Positions 32,552 to 46,163 are shown, counted from the stretch's first letter. The stretch is DNA of 64,000 nt from Verpa conica (GCA_033030425.1 JAUFSD010000022.1:1054001-1118000), one strand, 5' to 3'. Notes: generated by a model from the letters alone, not told the origin. Numbers and translations: made by a program.

Positions 32552-33280
32552 CTAGTACACATAGATCACAACCGCATTTGAGCGAACTGTGCCGAGCTTC
32601 ACCGCCTTCAAATTCTGAACCCCTCGAGAACCAAACGTCAGGGCCACAGTCCCGTCCGCTCCAGTCGCTTGCCCGCCAACCGTTGCGCCAACTATCGGAG
32701 TCCCAGTAGTACCATCAATCACAGTGACAACAGCCGAGTCGCCTTTCTTTACAAAATAACTCGAACTAGACAACTTGAGGAAAGCCCCAGCATTGAACGC
32801 ATCATAAGCTATTAGGATATCGTCCCCGTTCTTGACCCGTTGCTGACAGCCCCCGACTTCGGTGAAATTATATCCTTTTAGGAGTCCCCAGAACTTTGTA
32901 TCCGTACTATCTGAATCGGCAATCCGCGTGACAAAAAAGTCCTCGAAGGAAGAATACCATGGGCCGTCCCAGGTGAAGTCTTTGAGATGGGCCGCATCGT
33001 CGAGAGCTCCGGTCAGTGTTGGGCCTGCATCGGCGTTCTGGGCGTTGTTTGTACCGTCGCATTTATGCTCGCCGCCCAAGGTTGTTGTGACGTTGTGGGC
33101 TTTGGTCACAATGAAGCCTTCGTAGATTGTTGAGGTGTCTCCTTCAATCCGGAGTTTAACGGTGGCGTATACGGAAGGAGGGCTGTAGGAGGTAGATTCC
33201 GAGGTGACGCTGACCGCAGCGAGGAGAGAAAGGAAGCATAGATGCGCGAACGCAAAATTAAACATAGATAGCAACCTCAT
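32552..33280 (-). CDS. Secreted protein, DUF4430-like domain
   Basis: A single-exon frame; I start it at the ATG at 33280 because the frame upstream has only a TTG. The 242-residue product opens with a signal peptide (MRLLSMFNFAFAHLCFLSLL, cleavage near AVSVTSES). The mature part begins VYATVKLRIEGDTSTIYEGF and continues VTKAHNVTTTLGGEHKCDGT with NNAQNADAGPTLTGALDDA, then WDGPWYSSFEDFFVTRI and CQQRVKNGDDILIAYDAFN. This matches the DUF4430 (transcobalamin C-terminal-like) pattern of fungal and bacterial surface proteins. The C-terminus (DSAVVTVIDGTTGTPIVGAT, ADGTVALTF) looks like an Ig-like beta domain. It is probably a cell-wall or extracellular protein. Domain naming is from memory of the pattern, so moderate. 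Confidence 0.75.
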   Translation of the reverse strand: MRLLSMFNFAFAHLCFLSLLAAVSVTSESTSYSPPSVYATVKLRIEGDTSTIYEGFIVTKAHNVTTTLGGEHKCDGTNNAQNADAGPTLTGALDDAAHLKDFTWDGPWYSSFEDFFVTRIADSDSTDTKFWGLLKGYNFTEVGGCQQRVKNGDDILIAYDAFNAGAFLKLSSSSYFVKKGDSAVVTVIDGTTGTPIVGATVGGQATGADGTVALTFGSRGVQNLKAVKLGTVRSNAVVIYVY

Positions 33281-36200
33281 GTTTGTATATTCTTTCAAGA
33301 GCTACTGTAAGGGTGTAGACAGAAGGTCTAGACAGGATTTGTTGTTAGATTGATTACCGAGGGGGTTTTTCAGCTCTATTTGTACAATTCTCTAGGATAA
33401 ATAAGTCATGGCAGACGGCGTTTCCCATGGTATAATCCTTTTTTTGTGGCACTTGCGAAAACCTACACTCAAAGTGCCGTGATGGGTAGATAACACCCGG
33501 ATTTTATCAGCAGGGTGGAGTTCTCGCTTGGAAATCAGGCTATGTATTATTCCAGTGTTTGAAACATTCTGTACACCGTAGGACCAAGGTGAGATAGAAA
33601 CGAGTTTAGTTATGTGCACATAGTGTAACATTAACCTCTCGATTGGGCCCTTTAACTATAGTACTAGGTGTTGTTATAATCCTTGGCAATCTGCTGAAAA
33701 CTTTGCACCTAGATGTACACCATATAATGTTACTTAACTAAAGCCGGCCCCGCACCCGCGCCTCCCATAGAACTAATCGCAGAAGTACATACATACCCTT
33801 ACATCAACTATTTCATGGCCTGGAAAGACCGAGCCCTAAAGCGGAGGCCCTTGTTTATTGATCAACTTGCGATCCACTAAGCACCGTACTACATAGGGAG
33901 AATATTCTTAGATAGCGCCAAGATTGACGGTCCTCCTTAAGTTTGGTTTTATTATAGTTCTGTTCTTATGTATAATATAATCACGCTATAGTTATATTCC
34001 ATGTGATATTCTTACACTTTAAAGAAAATTACGTAACCCTAGTTAAGTTATCACCACAGAGTCAGACAAGGGTAAACGGGTCCAAATCCCCACATAACTA
34101 ACATAAACAACGAGCTTGATTGTATCTTCAGATATGCTATAAGAGGGATACAAATTTTCATCTTACCCACGGACTCGACTAAGGAATTATTATCACAAAC
34201 ACCAACAACTCAGCCCAACTCTAAGATACAGTCATGCATTCTCCTAATCCCAGTACATTTTACTACATGCTTTCCCTAACCCAAGGCCTCCCCCACATAA
34301 GCCCTACCACACATACTTTCGAGGGTAAAAACCCACTTCGAAATCAACATATATGGTATTCTCAATAAGGTGTTCTGGCCTTCTCTATACGAACTTCAAA
34401 ACACTGTTTTTTAAAAAAAATGAGAGGGGTCATTTATTACACCCCCAAGAGTTTTGTTCTCGCTTTGATGTTTTGTTTACTCTACTTATGGTGCCTTCGG
34501 TGCCTCGGAGGGGAGTTGTTTTAGTTCTACCTTCGGGCTCCGCTGGGACTTGTTAAGGTCGGTGTTCATACCCCTCCAGCATCCAAGTTACGCATGCCCG
34601 TGAATTTATCGATTGTGATTAAGTTATTTTATCAAGGCCGAGAGGAGGGGGTTCGACTGCTTTATGGCTAGTGGGTAGGAACGTTTGGTGGACTGGTGGT
34701 GGATTATTTAGGTTTTTATTTTATTATTCTCAGGGTGAAGTCTGAGGAGATTTATTTTTGCTAGGCACTTTTAGAGAGGAACGCAAAGTCTATGCGAGGG
34801 AAAGAGAGAGATTTTATTCCATGGCTGTTTTGAGGGTGATTCACAGTGTCATGAAATATCACTCAAAAGTCAACAAAACCATTGAGGATTAAGTAGATGA
34901 GGTAGAGTGCGGACTCTCGATTAATTCTCTGTCTTAGACATACCCTATACGAAGAGGGTCTCATTTGAGTTCTTCTCTACCCGGCCCATATACATAACTA
35001 CGCCTGTCTAACCCTAGTACAACAAGTGAATAATTCCTACCCTTTATGGATACCTACCCTAAAGTTAATTCCATCCATCTACCTCCTACCAGGAACTATC
35101 CGAGCAGCATTCAGCTCAAACCATAACTAAAGCCAGTCCTATGACTCAACGCCGCACCCAGCGGCACATACAAATCACCCAAATATTACTCCGACCGGCT
35201 CCCCCCCCCCCTCCCCCATTATCGAAAGAGTATGTAATATCCCACCGAGAGTTCAGCTAGAACGCGCCACAGTCAAACTTTATTTACAAGAGGCGCAGGG
35301 TCTTTTTAGACTTGTTTCAAAGACTGTGGGGGTTAGTAATGCGATATAGCTTCCCGCATGTAATGAATCGACAGGGTTTGGATAGTGGTTACCAGTGTTC
35401 GCATCGGTGGGGATAAGGATTGATAGCGATAAACTGGCTTATTTATGGCATGTATGTTGTGCTCCCCTCCCCCCGGGTTCTTGATACCTAGCCGTTTGAG
35501 AATGACTAGGTATATCTGTATTACAGTATCGAGGTGCTGCCTGGGGGATAAGATCGGTGCCGGGCCACGCACGATCAAATATGATTGATTGCGTCATGCG
35601 TTGGGTGTCGTGTGGTTTCTGAGGAATGTGTGTTCAGCTGTGAGTTCTGTAGTATTCGTGGTGGCATCGGCTTTTGATATGATGTTGGATGTAAGTCGAG
35701 GCTGAGATTTGAGCTTACAAATTGGTGATACTGACTACATAGCTAGCACACGATAGAATCACGTCTTTGCACGGTTTCTAGCGTTTAAGCTTCCTAGTAA
35801 GAACCAAAGCGTGAATTTGAAATGAAATATCCAAGTCTAATGTCTTTTTGAGAGAAAAGTGAGAAATTAAAAAGGTTTTTTTTTACACAAGATGAGAAGA
35901 AAAAAGTCATAAAATATACAGCAGCTAGCAGCATCCTATCTGCCCCCCCTCCCCCCCCCCAAAAAAAAAAAAAAAGATAATATTTACAGAAAAAAAATTG
36001 TACGCCCCCATTCGATCTTCCAAACTCCAAAAAACCATGAATATGAAACCGACACCACCTTTTAATACGCCAATTCCTTTTACAAATCGCCTGCTCCCAA
36101 ACTAACAAAACCCGCCTTTGAATCTTCTATTCGTTGGATGTATGCTCTGTCGCGCCGTTCGAGTATGCTATGTGCTCGAGTGGTCGACGACTATCCGCAG

Positions 36201-36289
36201 GGCTCGACCGCGGTATGCTTGTCGCGCGACGCGTGTGGCGGTTCTCGTGAAGAGAAAAAGTACCGTAATACCAATTCTTGCCCGTCTCC
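33281..36289. other. Long intergenic region, no gene recognised
   Basis: Includes C/A homopolymer runs near 35940-35975 and a C-tract near 35201-35217. Frames such as 34353-34556 and 35794-36108 are homopolymer-driven. No ends of a mobile element were identified. Confidence 0.4.
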
Positions 36290-36511
36290 TTAGATGAAGA
36301 TGCACGGCCTCTGCAAGCTTGCATACGAAGGTGGTGGAGGCGCTGGAATATCGGCCGGCGGTGGAGAAGGAGGAAGCATCACAGCGAGGTGGTTGCCATA
36401 GCTGTATGTAGTGCTAACAGGACTCGGGGTGGGAGCACTTCCGCTCGAGCATGAAGAGGAGCGATTGCGTGGTCGAAAGACCATTGAGAGTGATCGAGTA
36501 AGAGAAGGCAT
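36290..36511 (-). CDS. Small proline-rich protein (tentative)
   Basis: A 73-residue frame starts at ATG 36511: MPSLTRSLSMVFRPRNRSSS, then Ser/Pro-rich sequence and PPSPPPADIPAPPPPSYASL near the end. The PPPPSY element resembles WW-domain ligands and is common in small fungal proteins. There is no TM. The frame upstream of this ATG is open but uses no better start. An intron joining it to the overlapping minus-strand frame (36127-36324) is possible. Treat as a candidate only. Confidence 0.4.
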   Translation of the reverse strand: MPSLTRSLSMVFRPRNRSSSCSSGSAPTPSPVSTTYSYGNHLAVMLPPSPPPADIPAPPPPSYASLQRPCIFI

Positions 36512-39432
36512 TGTATGTGTTTGGGTTGTTTCTTTTTTGGTGTTCTTCGAGATGTTTTTGTAACGTGTGCCTGGAGTGAGAATACTGTTGTGGAAATCGA
36601 GTAGACAGTTCCAATTCATATATGGCTTCACTTACTACAAAGACCCGCTGGGCTGTGTGGCTCGGTAAAGCTGCGCCGTATGGACTCGCATGGGTATTGT
36701 ACATTGTAGCCGTTTATGCATGTAGCTCTAAATATTACAAGTGGTTGTACTTTACCGGCAATGCCAATCTGTTGGAAGTCACCCCGATTAGGTAGCTGAG
36801 ATAGCCCCCCCTGGCCCCACCTTGTAGGGATCCCACATATGGTACAGTGGAGTGTACCATCGCCTCTAAGCTTCCCGGTAAAGCCTCCTCCACTCGGCTA
36901 GGGAATGTTCCGTAGAAGCGGGCGAGAAGGATTTCAACAGCCAGAAAGATCTCGATACAGGTGATTAATTGGTGTGTGTGAATAAGACCGGAGTTTGCAC
37001 TTCGGCCAGTGTTACCTCATGAAACGTTTCGACCCTGACATACAGAGGTATAAGGAATTAAGCTCATAGGGCAACTACCTAAGATGACCTGAGGATGTTT
37101 ATTTCTAAGGCATTCTTACGAGAATTTGAATGTTCCACCGAAACGCGACCGATGTACAACGGGGTTCTACTTTCTCTGAGATGGTTCGATTTTAATGTCT
37201 TTTTCACGTCACTGAAGTCTGTAGACCGAGATGTCACTATAGAGTACATACTACTACTGCATTCATAGTTGACACGACTAACTTAGTTGTTTGCTAAAGG
37301 GAAACATTTAGACAGTCAACTATCGTCATGATGAGAAGGTCGAGTGTTGGAAATGCTACCAAAAATACACCGGTTACACCATCCCAACCCAAACCCTGTC
37401 ATGCGGCCTAGTCTAGGAATAATGCCTCACGCGCAGGCCCACGAGATGCCTTACCGATGGTAAAGCCCCGGATCAATACTGTGGGCAACCAGCTACTGAT
37501 CGTGCTACTCTACTCCATAACGAGCAGAGTGGAACTGTATGGGGTTCTCTCCGCTAGAGTACCTTCCCTAACCGACTCCAAGCTTTCCATTTGTCAAAGG
37601 TCCCACAGACCCAATTTCGCAGTTCTATTCTTATAACTCTTGGTACGAAGAAATACAATACCAGAGGTGATCCGTTCTCGACCGTGGGAAGGTAGCTCCA
37701 TCTGTAATATCACCCTTTAGCGAAATGACTTGCGTTCATTTCTCGATGTGAACAACCCCCAGTTGAAACAAGTTTTTCCGGTCTACATATGGCCCACGTT
37801 TCTCCTAGCCGCAAATGCGGCTTATATATTCTGTACTCATATATTAATGTTTTATGCATCGAAGAGTCTTCTTTTCTTCTTTTTTTTTTCCATTCCCCTT
37901 CCCTGTTGGGGGGGGGGGGGGTACAGGGTTGAGACACACTCTCTCTCTCTCTTCGCCTCACCCGCCGGAAGAATCTCCTGGTGCGCGGTAATCTGCGAGT
38001 GGCACAATGGAAACGTCTAACGAGAACTAGAAAACCATGCGAGAATGATGTGAATAGTTGGTTTCTGATGCTTAATGCGCATGCAAGAGAGAATAGCGAT
38101 TCAAGTATCTCCTGCATTGCACGTGGTATTCTGCGTAGTTAAGGTTTTTATTACCAGGTTGCATTGTACGACTTAAGCTTACTATGATCTCTTGGTTTTT
38201 CCTTCTTAAAAAAAATGCATTTCGATTGTCAGGTCATGGTCTGATAAGAGAAGCGCTGAAGGGGGGGGGAAATACTCTGATGCTTCCTGACACTTCCTTT
38301 AAAGCTGGGCCTCTTGCCAGTAGAGTGAACAAACCCTCTAACGACAAAGGTCTGTCCCCCTACGTTGCTTATATATATGGAATTCAGCTTTTCTCTGGTG
38401 GATTTTTAAGTGGAGGATGAGGACTTACATAGACTCAACACTGTGGGGTATGTTTGTTCCTAGAGAACCATGAGTGTAGAGATCTTAATTTCATATTTCG
38501 ATCCATCACAGAGAATCGTTTGGTTTCCTCTCTGCGATCAATGACATCCAGGCATATATATGCATGCATGCATACTATAACGCCATGGGTACATATCTGG
38601 ATCCAACTCTACAGCCAAATTTAGTAGGGGCTGTGTTGGCGCAACACGTTTCAGAAGCCCACGAGCCACAATCCGTCAACAAATGTTTATTTCAACGTCT
38701 TAACATAGCTCTTATAGACTTGTGGGATTACTAAGTGATGGTTAGTAAATAGTCTCTTGCCCAGCCCCTATGGCATTAGGTGGGGATGGGAACGAGCCTA
38801 GTTACTAAAGTTCGAATAACGTGATTACTTGATTTGACACATTACCGTATTGACTAGCTACCGGAATTTTGTATTAAACACTAAAGACTAAAACCCGCTT
38901 CTAGGTAATTTCTAGTAAACTTGTAGGGTATATACCCTTTAGAAATATATATCTGCCGCTTTTCACCTCTACAGGTGTTTTGAATCGGCTTAGCTAAGCT
39001 TCAATAGTAGCTACTGAATCATGTAAACGTCTACATGCAGGATCAGCCACTACCGAGTCATACCATCTTTCTAGATGCCCAAAACATAACTACCCCGCGC
39101 CTAATCTTGGAGAACTGTAATCGAAGATTTCTTATCTAGGGATTAACAAAGCCTCTTATTTCATCTGTAGGTACAGGCTAAGATGTAAAGCAGTATTCCT
39201 CACCAATATGACCTGCACTGCCCCATCCACTATATAAAATACAGGGTACTCCAACAAATCACTTTACAACAATCATTATACCCGCCAAGGATACGTTTTT
39301 ACATATACCCCACCGTAGAAACCCCACCTCACCATGTAATTCCCATGAATCACCGACTTACACGCAAAAGAAAAAAAAAACACAAAACCTCCACCCTTAC
39401 ACAACCCCCCCTCCCCCCGGATACAAAAAACA
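36512..39432. other. Long intergenic region, no gene recognised
   Basis: Contains a G homopolymer (about 37908-37921), a CT microsatellite (about 37936-37949) and a GCATGCATGCAT palindrome (about 38561-38575). Open frames around 37710-38420 are driven by these tracts. The last 40 bp are the leader of the NACHT gene. Confidence 0.4.
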
Positions 39433-42400
39433 ATGGCCGAACTAATCGGGGTGGTTTCCGCTGTGATTGGGTTTGCGGCGACAGCAGTAGACATTACGCG
39501 TGGGATAATCGGCGTGATAGACGGGATGAAGAGCGGGCCGAAGAACATCCAACAGCTCCAACAAGAGCTCACAGACCTTGAGGCAATCCTGACGGAAATC
39601 GCGACCCCCAAATCAAGTATCGACGAGAAAGGTAGCGGGGACAGCATAACTGAGATGGCGGTGAGGAGCTGCTTGGCGGAGCTCCAGAAACTTCAGGATG
39701 TTGTTCAGCCGCTTCAGTCTGAAGGGAAGGATGGGCTCAGGAAGCGCTTCCGAATGCATATGCAAGGAGAGGGCGAGATTAAAGAGATTATAGAGAAACT
39801 TCAGTCCCGGAAACTGACCCTGTGTCTTGCTTTGATGACTAGTCTCTCTGGGTTAGTTTTTGTTAAGAAAAAAAATATATATATATATATATATGAAAAA
39901 AATTATTCGTTCTGCAGGGTTTTGGTTGGCTTATAAAGGGGTTTTGTGTTGTGTTAGGAAACTCTCGAATACTGGCGTTGGGGGTCACGGCCTCCAGCGG
40001 ACATCGACGGCAAAACCTCATGAGCACGGCGGCCTACAACGTACGAATTCGATAAAAGAACCGAGCGCGTGGATGGAAATTGCGGTGCATAATATCAACC
40101 AGAGAGTGACAACAGCGCTTTCTCAGTTCATGCAGAATCCGAACGCTAAGATTGAGGACTTGCTCGACATAGATAAATCTCAAGCTCAAGATCTTTGGAA
40201 AATGGATCTAGGATCTATCAATCAGCTCCGAGGTAAGGGCCGATACAAGTGGTTTTTTACTCTTTATAGATTTTTGTACTAAATCACCTTTAGATCTCGT
40301 TTGGAAACAAAGACAAGAAAGTAAGTGCCTTAGAGTTCCTCGTAAATTCGACGACAGATATCGGGGGAGTGGTCAAAACATCTTGACTACAAATTATCTC
40401 TAGTATTGTCTCTATGCAATACTGTTCGCCTACAAGATCCTTATAGGAAATTACTAACATGTCTACAGAGCTCCTAGAATCGCTGTATGCACCTGATTAT
40501 CAAAAGGACCGGCTAGATATTAAAACCGCAAGCGCAAGTACTTGTGAGTGGATCTTAGACCAGCCACAGTACCTATCCTGGCGACACAGCACCGAGTCCT
40601 ACGCACTCCACGTATATGGAAAACCAGGATCAGGCAAGAGTGTTCTTGCAAAAAGCGTCTTAGAGAGATTTTCAGCATCGATATCAGAGGATGATACAAG
40701 AAAACAAAACTGGAGTTTATTGTATTACTTCTGCAGCAATCGTAATCGCTCAGATGAAGCCGCTTCGTCTATTCTCCGGGCGTTGATCCACCAACTCATC
40801 CGCCAGCAAACCAACCTCATTGGCGTTATTTTACAATCAAACGACTTGATTGACAGTCATCCCTTCTTGGGAGCGAACGGGAAACCTACATGGTCTTTGG
40901 AGTCTCTGTGGAAGATGTTTACATTATTGGTCACCAGTTCTCAATCCCAGGTTGTATATTGCATCATCGACGGCCTAGATGAAAGTGAGAAGACGTCAGT
41001 TAAGACACTACTCTCTCTCCTGCCCGAACTCCTCGGCCGACGCACCGAAGGACCGGTATTTAAGCTATTCTTGACTAGTCGTCTAGAAGAACACATCGAG
41101 GAAGGTCTAGAGGACTACGCTTCTAGGATTCGTATTGACTCAGATGTCATACAGCATGATATTTCGAGATTTGTGAGTGAGAGACTTGGAAAGATCAAGA
41201 AACGGCTACGACTTAATGCGCAAGAAGAATCTGAGCTCCGGGGAAACCTGGTTACTCGCGCCGAGGGCATGTTCTTGTGGGCGAAATTAGCGATGGAAGA
41301 GGCGGAGAAGACCCGTGGCCTAACGACAAAGAAGCTCAAGAGCCTTATAAGAACACTTCCGTCAGGGTTAAACGGCCTGTACAAGAGGATTTTGGAAAAG
41401 ATCGATGCTGAGTGTGCCGATGCCGAGGACTTACGGCTCGTTCAGAAGATTCTTACATGGATTGTTTTGGCGACAAGACCCTTGACTCTTGCTGAGCTGA
41501 GGATATGTCTTGCCCTTGAGCCGGGTATGGATTCTTTAGATCCAGATGATCTCATGCGAAACCTACGCCAAGATGTGCAGGTTCTCTGCGGATCTTTCAT
41601 AGAGATTATCCCGGGGAAGAAATCCGAGGAAGACCAACCTTCATATTCTTCCCCGGACACGGATTTCGAGGAGAGTGAGGACCTGTCCGCCACTGTCCGC
41701 CTTGTCCACCAGTCTGCAAAGGACTACTTAATCGACATACCCTGCTCCCTTCAAGGTCCTCTTTCCAAATTCCGAATCAGCACACAACACGGCCATAACG
41801 AGATTGCATTGCTTTGCCTTACCTATCTTCTATCCGAGGAATTTGAAAGCGGGCCGCTGGTAACAAATACTACCATAAGCCACGAATGCACTTTTGATGA
41901 AATCCCCCTAGGGAATGAGATAGTAACACTATTCCAAAATAAGCTGGAGAACAACCCTTTTCTCGACTATGCCGCAACCCATTGGCCATTCCACACCAGA
42001 CAAGCGTGTAAAGCTGGTGAGGCCCACGACGTTATCGCACTTGCAGGGGACCTTTTAAACGATTACCCCATACATTTCGGAAGCTGGGATCAAATTTCAG
42101 CATGGCTTCGCCTGATTTCGACAGTTCCTGATATCTCCGAAACGAGGTACGATATTCTTGAAAGCGCCTTGAATAAATACCCCACAAATAATTCTGGCCT
42201 CAATTCTGCAGTCTTTCATGGCCTCACCGATGTAGTTCAACACCTTCTCGATGTAAAGAATGTAGATGCCAATTTACCAGACGCAAATGGATACACGCCA
42301 CTAGTAACAGCTCTTGGAAATAACCATCAAGCTGAAGTAGATGATGTTTCAAAAATTATCAAGTTACTCCTAGAGAAGGGAGTTGACATAGAGACAACCA

Positions 42401-45018
42401 AACCCCATGGCTATTCACCTCTTTATCTCGCTATACAGAATAACCACCCAGTAGCTGCCAGATTACTTTTAGAAAGCGGTGCAAATCCCAATGCAGAGGC
42501 AGAAAGTGGATGGGGGATACTCCAAAGTGCTGCAGAGAGTGGTTCTTTGGAATTGGTCAGGCTTCTACTAGACAAAGGGGCAGATATTGAGGGGAAGAAC
42601 CGCGAAGCAGGCTGGTTTCCACTCGCGTTGGCTGCAAAAGGCGACCATGTGGGAGTAGTTCGACTATTATTAGCACGGGGTGCAAGTCACAAGACTTGCA
42701 CACATTTCCACCGGTACCCCCTCCATGTACAAGCAGAGTACGGCAACTCCCAGGAGATCGTAAATCTACTACTAGACAGCGGAGCGGATATCGACAAAAT
42801 TGATGACGGTGGTTATACACCACTTCTCGATGCAGTTGAAAAAGGAAAGCTGGATACAGCAAAGCTACTTTTGCGCAGGGGGGCGAATCCCAGAAACACC
42901 GACGTCTTTCAAGCAGCAGCACGGCGAGGTTTTCTAGACTTAGCCCAGCTCTTGTTTGACAAAGGCGTAGATATCGACTCAAGGGATTACAGCAGTTGGA
43001 CTCCACTCCATATAGTAGCTGAGGCTGGAAATTTAGACTTTGTCAGGTTTCTTCTCGATAGGGGTGCAGATATCGAGAAAGAGTCGAGCGAGGCTGGTTG
43101 GTTTGCACTTGGACTCGCTGCAAAAGCCAATCATCTAGAGACAACCAAACTACTTCTAGAAAGAGGAGCGAACGTCAACAATTTCACGTACTTTGGACGC
43201 ACCGCACTCCATGTACAAATCGAATACGGCAATTCCCAAGAGATCGTAAATCTATTATTGGACAAGGGGGCGGATATCGACGCAGCTGACCATGTCAGTT
43301 GTACACCACTTCTCGATGCCTTTGAAGCAGAAAGATTAGATATAGCAGAATTACTTTTACGCCGAGGAGCGAATGGAGGTAAAGCTGAATGCCTCCACTT
43401 GGCAGCACGGCGAGGTTTATTAGACATGGCCGAATTATTGCTAGACAAAGGTGTAGATGTCGATGCAAAGGATGATTTGGGCTGGAGTGCACTTCAAATG
43501 GCAGCTGAGGCTGGGCATCTTGATTTAGTCAGACTTCTACTAGATAGAGGGGCAGATATCGAGAAAAAGACGGATGAGGCTGGCTGGTTTGCACTTGCAC
43601 TTGCTGCAAAAACCGATCACCTGGAGGTTGTTAAACTACTTATAGACAGAGGAGCGGGCGTTAATAGCTACACGGATTTTGGACGTACCTCGCTCCATGT
43701 ACAAGCAGAATACGGAAACTCCCAGGATATTGTGAGAATACTGTTAGATAATGGAGCGGATATCGACAAAATTGACGAGGCCGAATGCTCACCATTGCTT
43801 GATGCGGTTATAGCGAACAAGCCAGAGACCGCTAAGATCCTACTAGACCGAGGAGCCAACATTAATAAACCTAAAATATTCACCTCTGCAATTGAACTAG
43901 GCCTTCTAGAAGTCGTTCAAACCCTTCTAGACCGTGGGGTAGACCTCAAAACAATTGACTATTCCGACGCGCTCAATACTGCAACCCAAGAGGGCTTCCT
44001 GGAATTAATTCAACTTCTGTTGAATCACGGTGCAGATATAAAAAAGATTACCAACGATTCACTCCACAAGGCGGTAGATGGAGGCTTTTTAGAGCTTGCC
44101 ACAACCCTGATTCATGAGGGAGCAGGTTTCGACCACGGCGACTATCCTATTTTCCTTGATGCCGCATCAAGCAACTGTCAGCCAATTATCATGCTGCTCC
44201 TCGCACTAGGAAGAGATATTGAGCAAACCAACAAGGACGGCTGGAATGCGCTTCACTTCTCAGCATCTCGAGGTGATGATGAAACCGTGAAGACCCTACT
44301 TGATAATGGAATTCAAATAAACACAGCAGAAAACTCAGGTCGGACCGCACTATTCCTTGCTGTCCGGGAGAATAGGCTCGATACCGCAACCTTATTGCTA
44401 GATCGCGGGGCAGATATCACACCAGTAGACGAAGATGGTTGGGATGTGTTCGGTTTAGCAGCACATCAAGGTCATCTCTCTCTCGTCAGCCAATTTTTAA
44501 AAATTAAGCCAGACCTCGACCTCGAAAGGAAGATTACCGATGCAGGCTGGTTTGTGCTGGCCCTTGCTGCCACAAATGACCACTTGAAGGTGGTAGAATT
44601 CCTTTTAGATAGAGGAGCAAACATCAATAACTACACCAACTTTTCACGCACAGCACTTCACGTCGCGGCAGAGTACGGCAAAAATCCAGAAATGATCCGC
44701 CTGTTGTTGGGCAGGGGCGCAAATATTAATCACATTGATTGTAGTGGTTATACCACGCTTATGGATGCGGTAGAGATGGATCGTTTAGATGTAGTGACTC
44801 TTTTATTAGATAGAGGGGCCGATATCAATGTAGTCGAACAAGGTGGCATTAGTGCGCTTCATATTGCGGCAGAAAGAGGATTTTATCATGTGGCCGAGTT
44901 ACTCCTTAGTAGAGGGGCCGATAGCGAGTTAAAGACAGATGAAGGATTTACGGCGTTGTCTCTCGCTAACAAAGCGGGGCATAAGCCATTGGCTTTCTTA
45001 TTCGAGCGTAAATATTGA
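39433..45018 (+). CDS. NACHT-ankyrin STAND protein (fungal NLR-like)
   Basis: Exons are 39433-39851, 39958-40232, 40294-40320 and 40469-45018, with phases 2, 1 and 1, giving about 1756 residues. The N-terminal helical domain starts MAELIGVVSAVIGFAATAVD and runs to about residue 240. The NACHT ATPase follows: Walker A GKPGSGKS at about 291-298, the tract LYYFCSNRNRSDEAASSILR, Walker B VVYCIIDGLDES at about 402-413, and the winged-helix region LRLVQKILTWIVLATRPLTL. HQSAKDYL marks the end of the STAND core. From about residue 817 to the end there are some 25-28 ankyrin repeats. This is the architecture of fungal NLR-like receptors involved in self/non-self recognition; ligand and effector are unknown. 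No effector domain such as HET is visible at the N-terminus. Introns 1 and 3 are longer than usual, and intron 1 holds an (AT)n run. Antisense frames over this gene are shadows. Confidence 0.93.
42607..44064 (+). repeat. Higher-order tandem repeat of 486 bp (162 residues) in the ankyrin domain
   Basis: The codon for alanine in AGWF recurs at 42607, 43093 and 43579, exactly 486 bp apart each time. Each unit spans five ankyrin repeats and shares AEYGNSQ-type and RRGAN-type stretches. A fourth related unit starts at 44542, 963 bp after the third, which is two periods less 9 bp. Unit identity is visibly higher between units than between neighbouring single ankyrin repeats. Confidence 0.9.
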
Positions 45019-46163
45019 GGGGAAGGGGGACGGTGGAATGGTACTCACCATAGCTAAAATGATAGATAAGGAGGGTTTTGGCAGTCTGGGAGCAGGGTAA
45101 TACAGACAATATGTCGCATATATATTTGTGGGATTTGGTTTATCTGATATACGGATGATGTGATTTTAGTTGATTGAGTCACAAGTTATTTAGTTGGCTA
45201 GGTTTAGTTGGTTATTCCAGACCAACCTTCCATATCTCTATAGATTCCTATCGTACAAACTATTGAGTTATTATTGTGGTTTCTATACGTGTTAGTTGCT
45301 TTCTTATTATTATTAAGTCGATTTAAATGTCACTACCCGAAGAAACAAAAACTTTTAGGGTCGTGAAAATCCCCCTGATAACCACATGATCCTGTCTGCT
45401 TTTGGTTTATCAGGGGCACTTCTAAGCTATTGTAGGGGGACAATACCCGGTTACCTCAAGGCAACTAAAGCCCTGAGATGAGAATCTACAATAAAAAGAG
45501 ACGATTTAATATATACCATCTACCTAGCCCCGTGCCCAGCCCCCTACACGCAGCTTACTGTGTCACCGTAGGGCTGAGCAAACCTAGGGACTAACATTCC
45601 AGCTTACATGCTGTGGAGAAAGATACCACATCAAGCTAGGCTCTCGGTTGAATGCTACGGGTATTTTTAATAAATACCTAGTATTGTAATGCTGACTAAC
45701 CCTTACCCTACAGTGCGCCATGCAGATCAGACCATATATAAGCTTCCCACTTAAAGTTTTAAAAAAGCTTATGCTTATCAAATTCTGTATGAGAATATTT
45801 AAAAAAAAAAAAAAAAGAGTAGCAAGTTTCAAGGTTTAAATCTAATATAAATTCCAGAACATTAAGTAAATAAATAGTGGGGTTCATGATCGCCAATTAA
45901 GTCGATCATTGGCCACGCTACATAGATGCTGCGCACTCTCTTTCTCTCTCTCTCTCTCTGATCTCCAAATACTACCAATACTACCAATACCAATACTCCC
46001 CCCAAAAAACAAACAGACAACTAGATATCAAAAAAAAATGAACGAATGTTTGACACTCATTAACAGGAACCCAATAGCCACACCACTATTTGCCTCCCTC
46101 CTCCAATTCGCAAACAAAAGGAAGAAGAAAATAAAGCGCCGCAGAAAGAGAATGTTAAAGTGA
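45019..46163. other. Intergenic between convergent genes
   Basis: Contains a short inverted pair CCCCTGATAA / TTATCAGGGG (about 45372-45416), a possible hairpin, and a TC microsatellite near 45938-45960. No gene recognised. Confidence 0.45.

Noticed and set aside
41115..44389. Several antisense frames of 65-150 codons over the NACHT-ankyrin gene
   Set aside because: They mirror the repetitive sense codons and have no independent motif.
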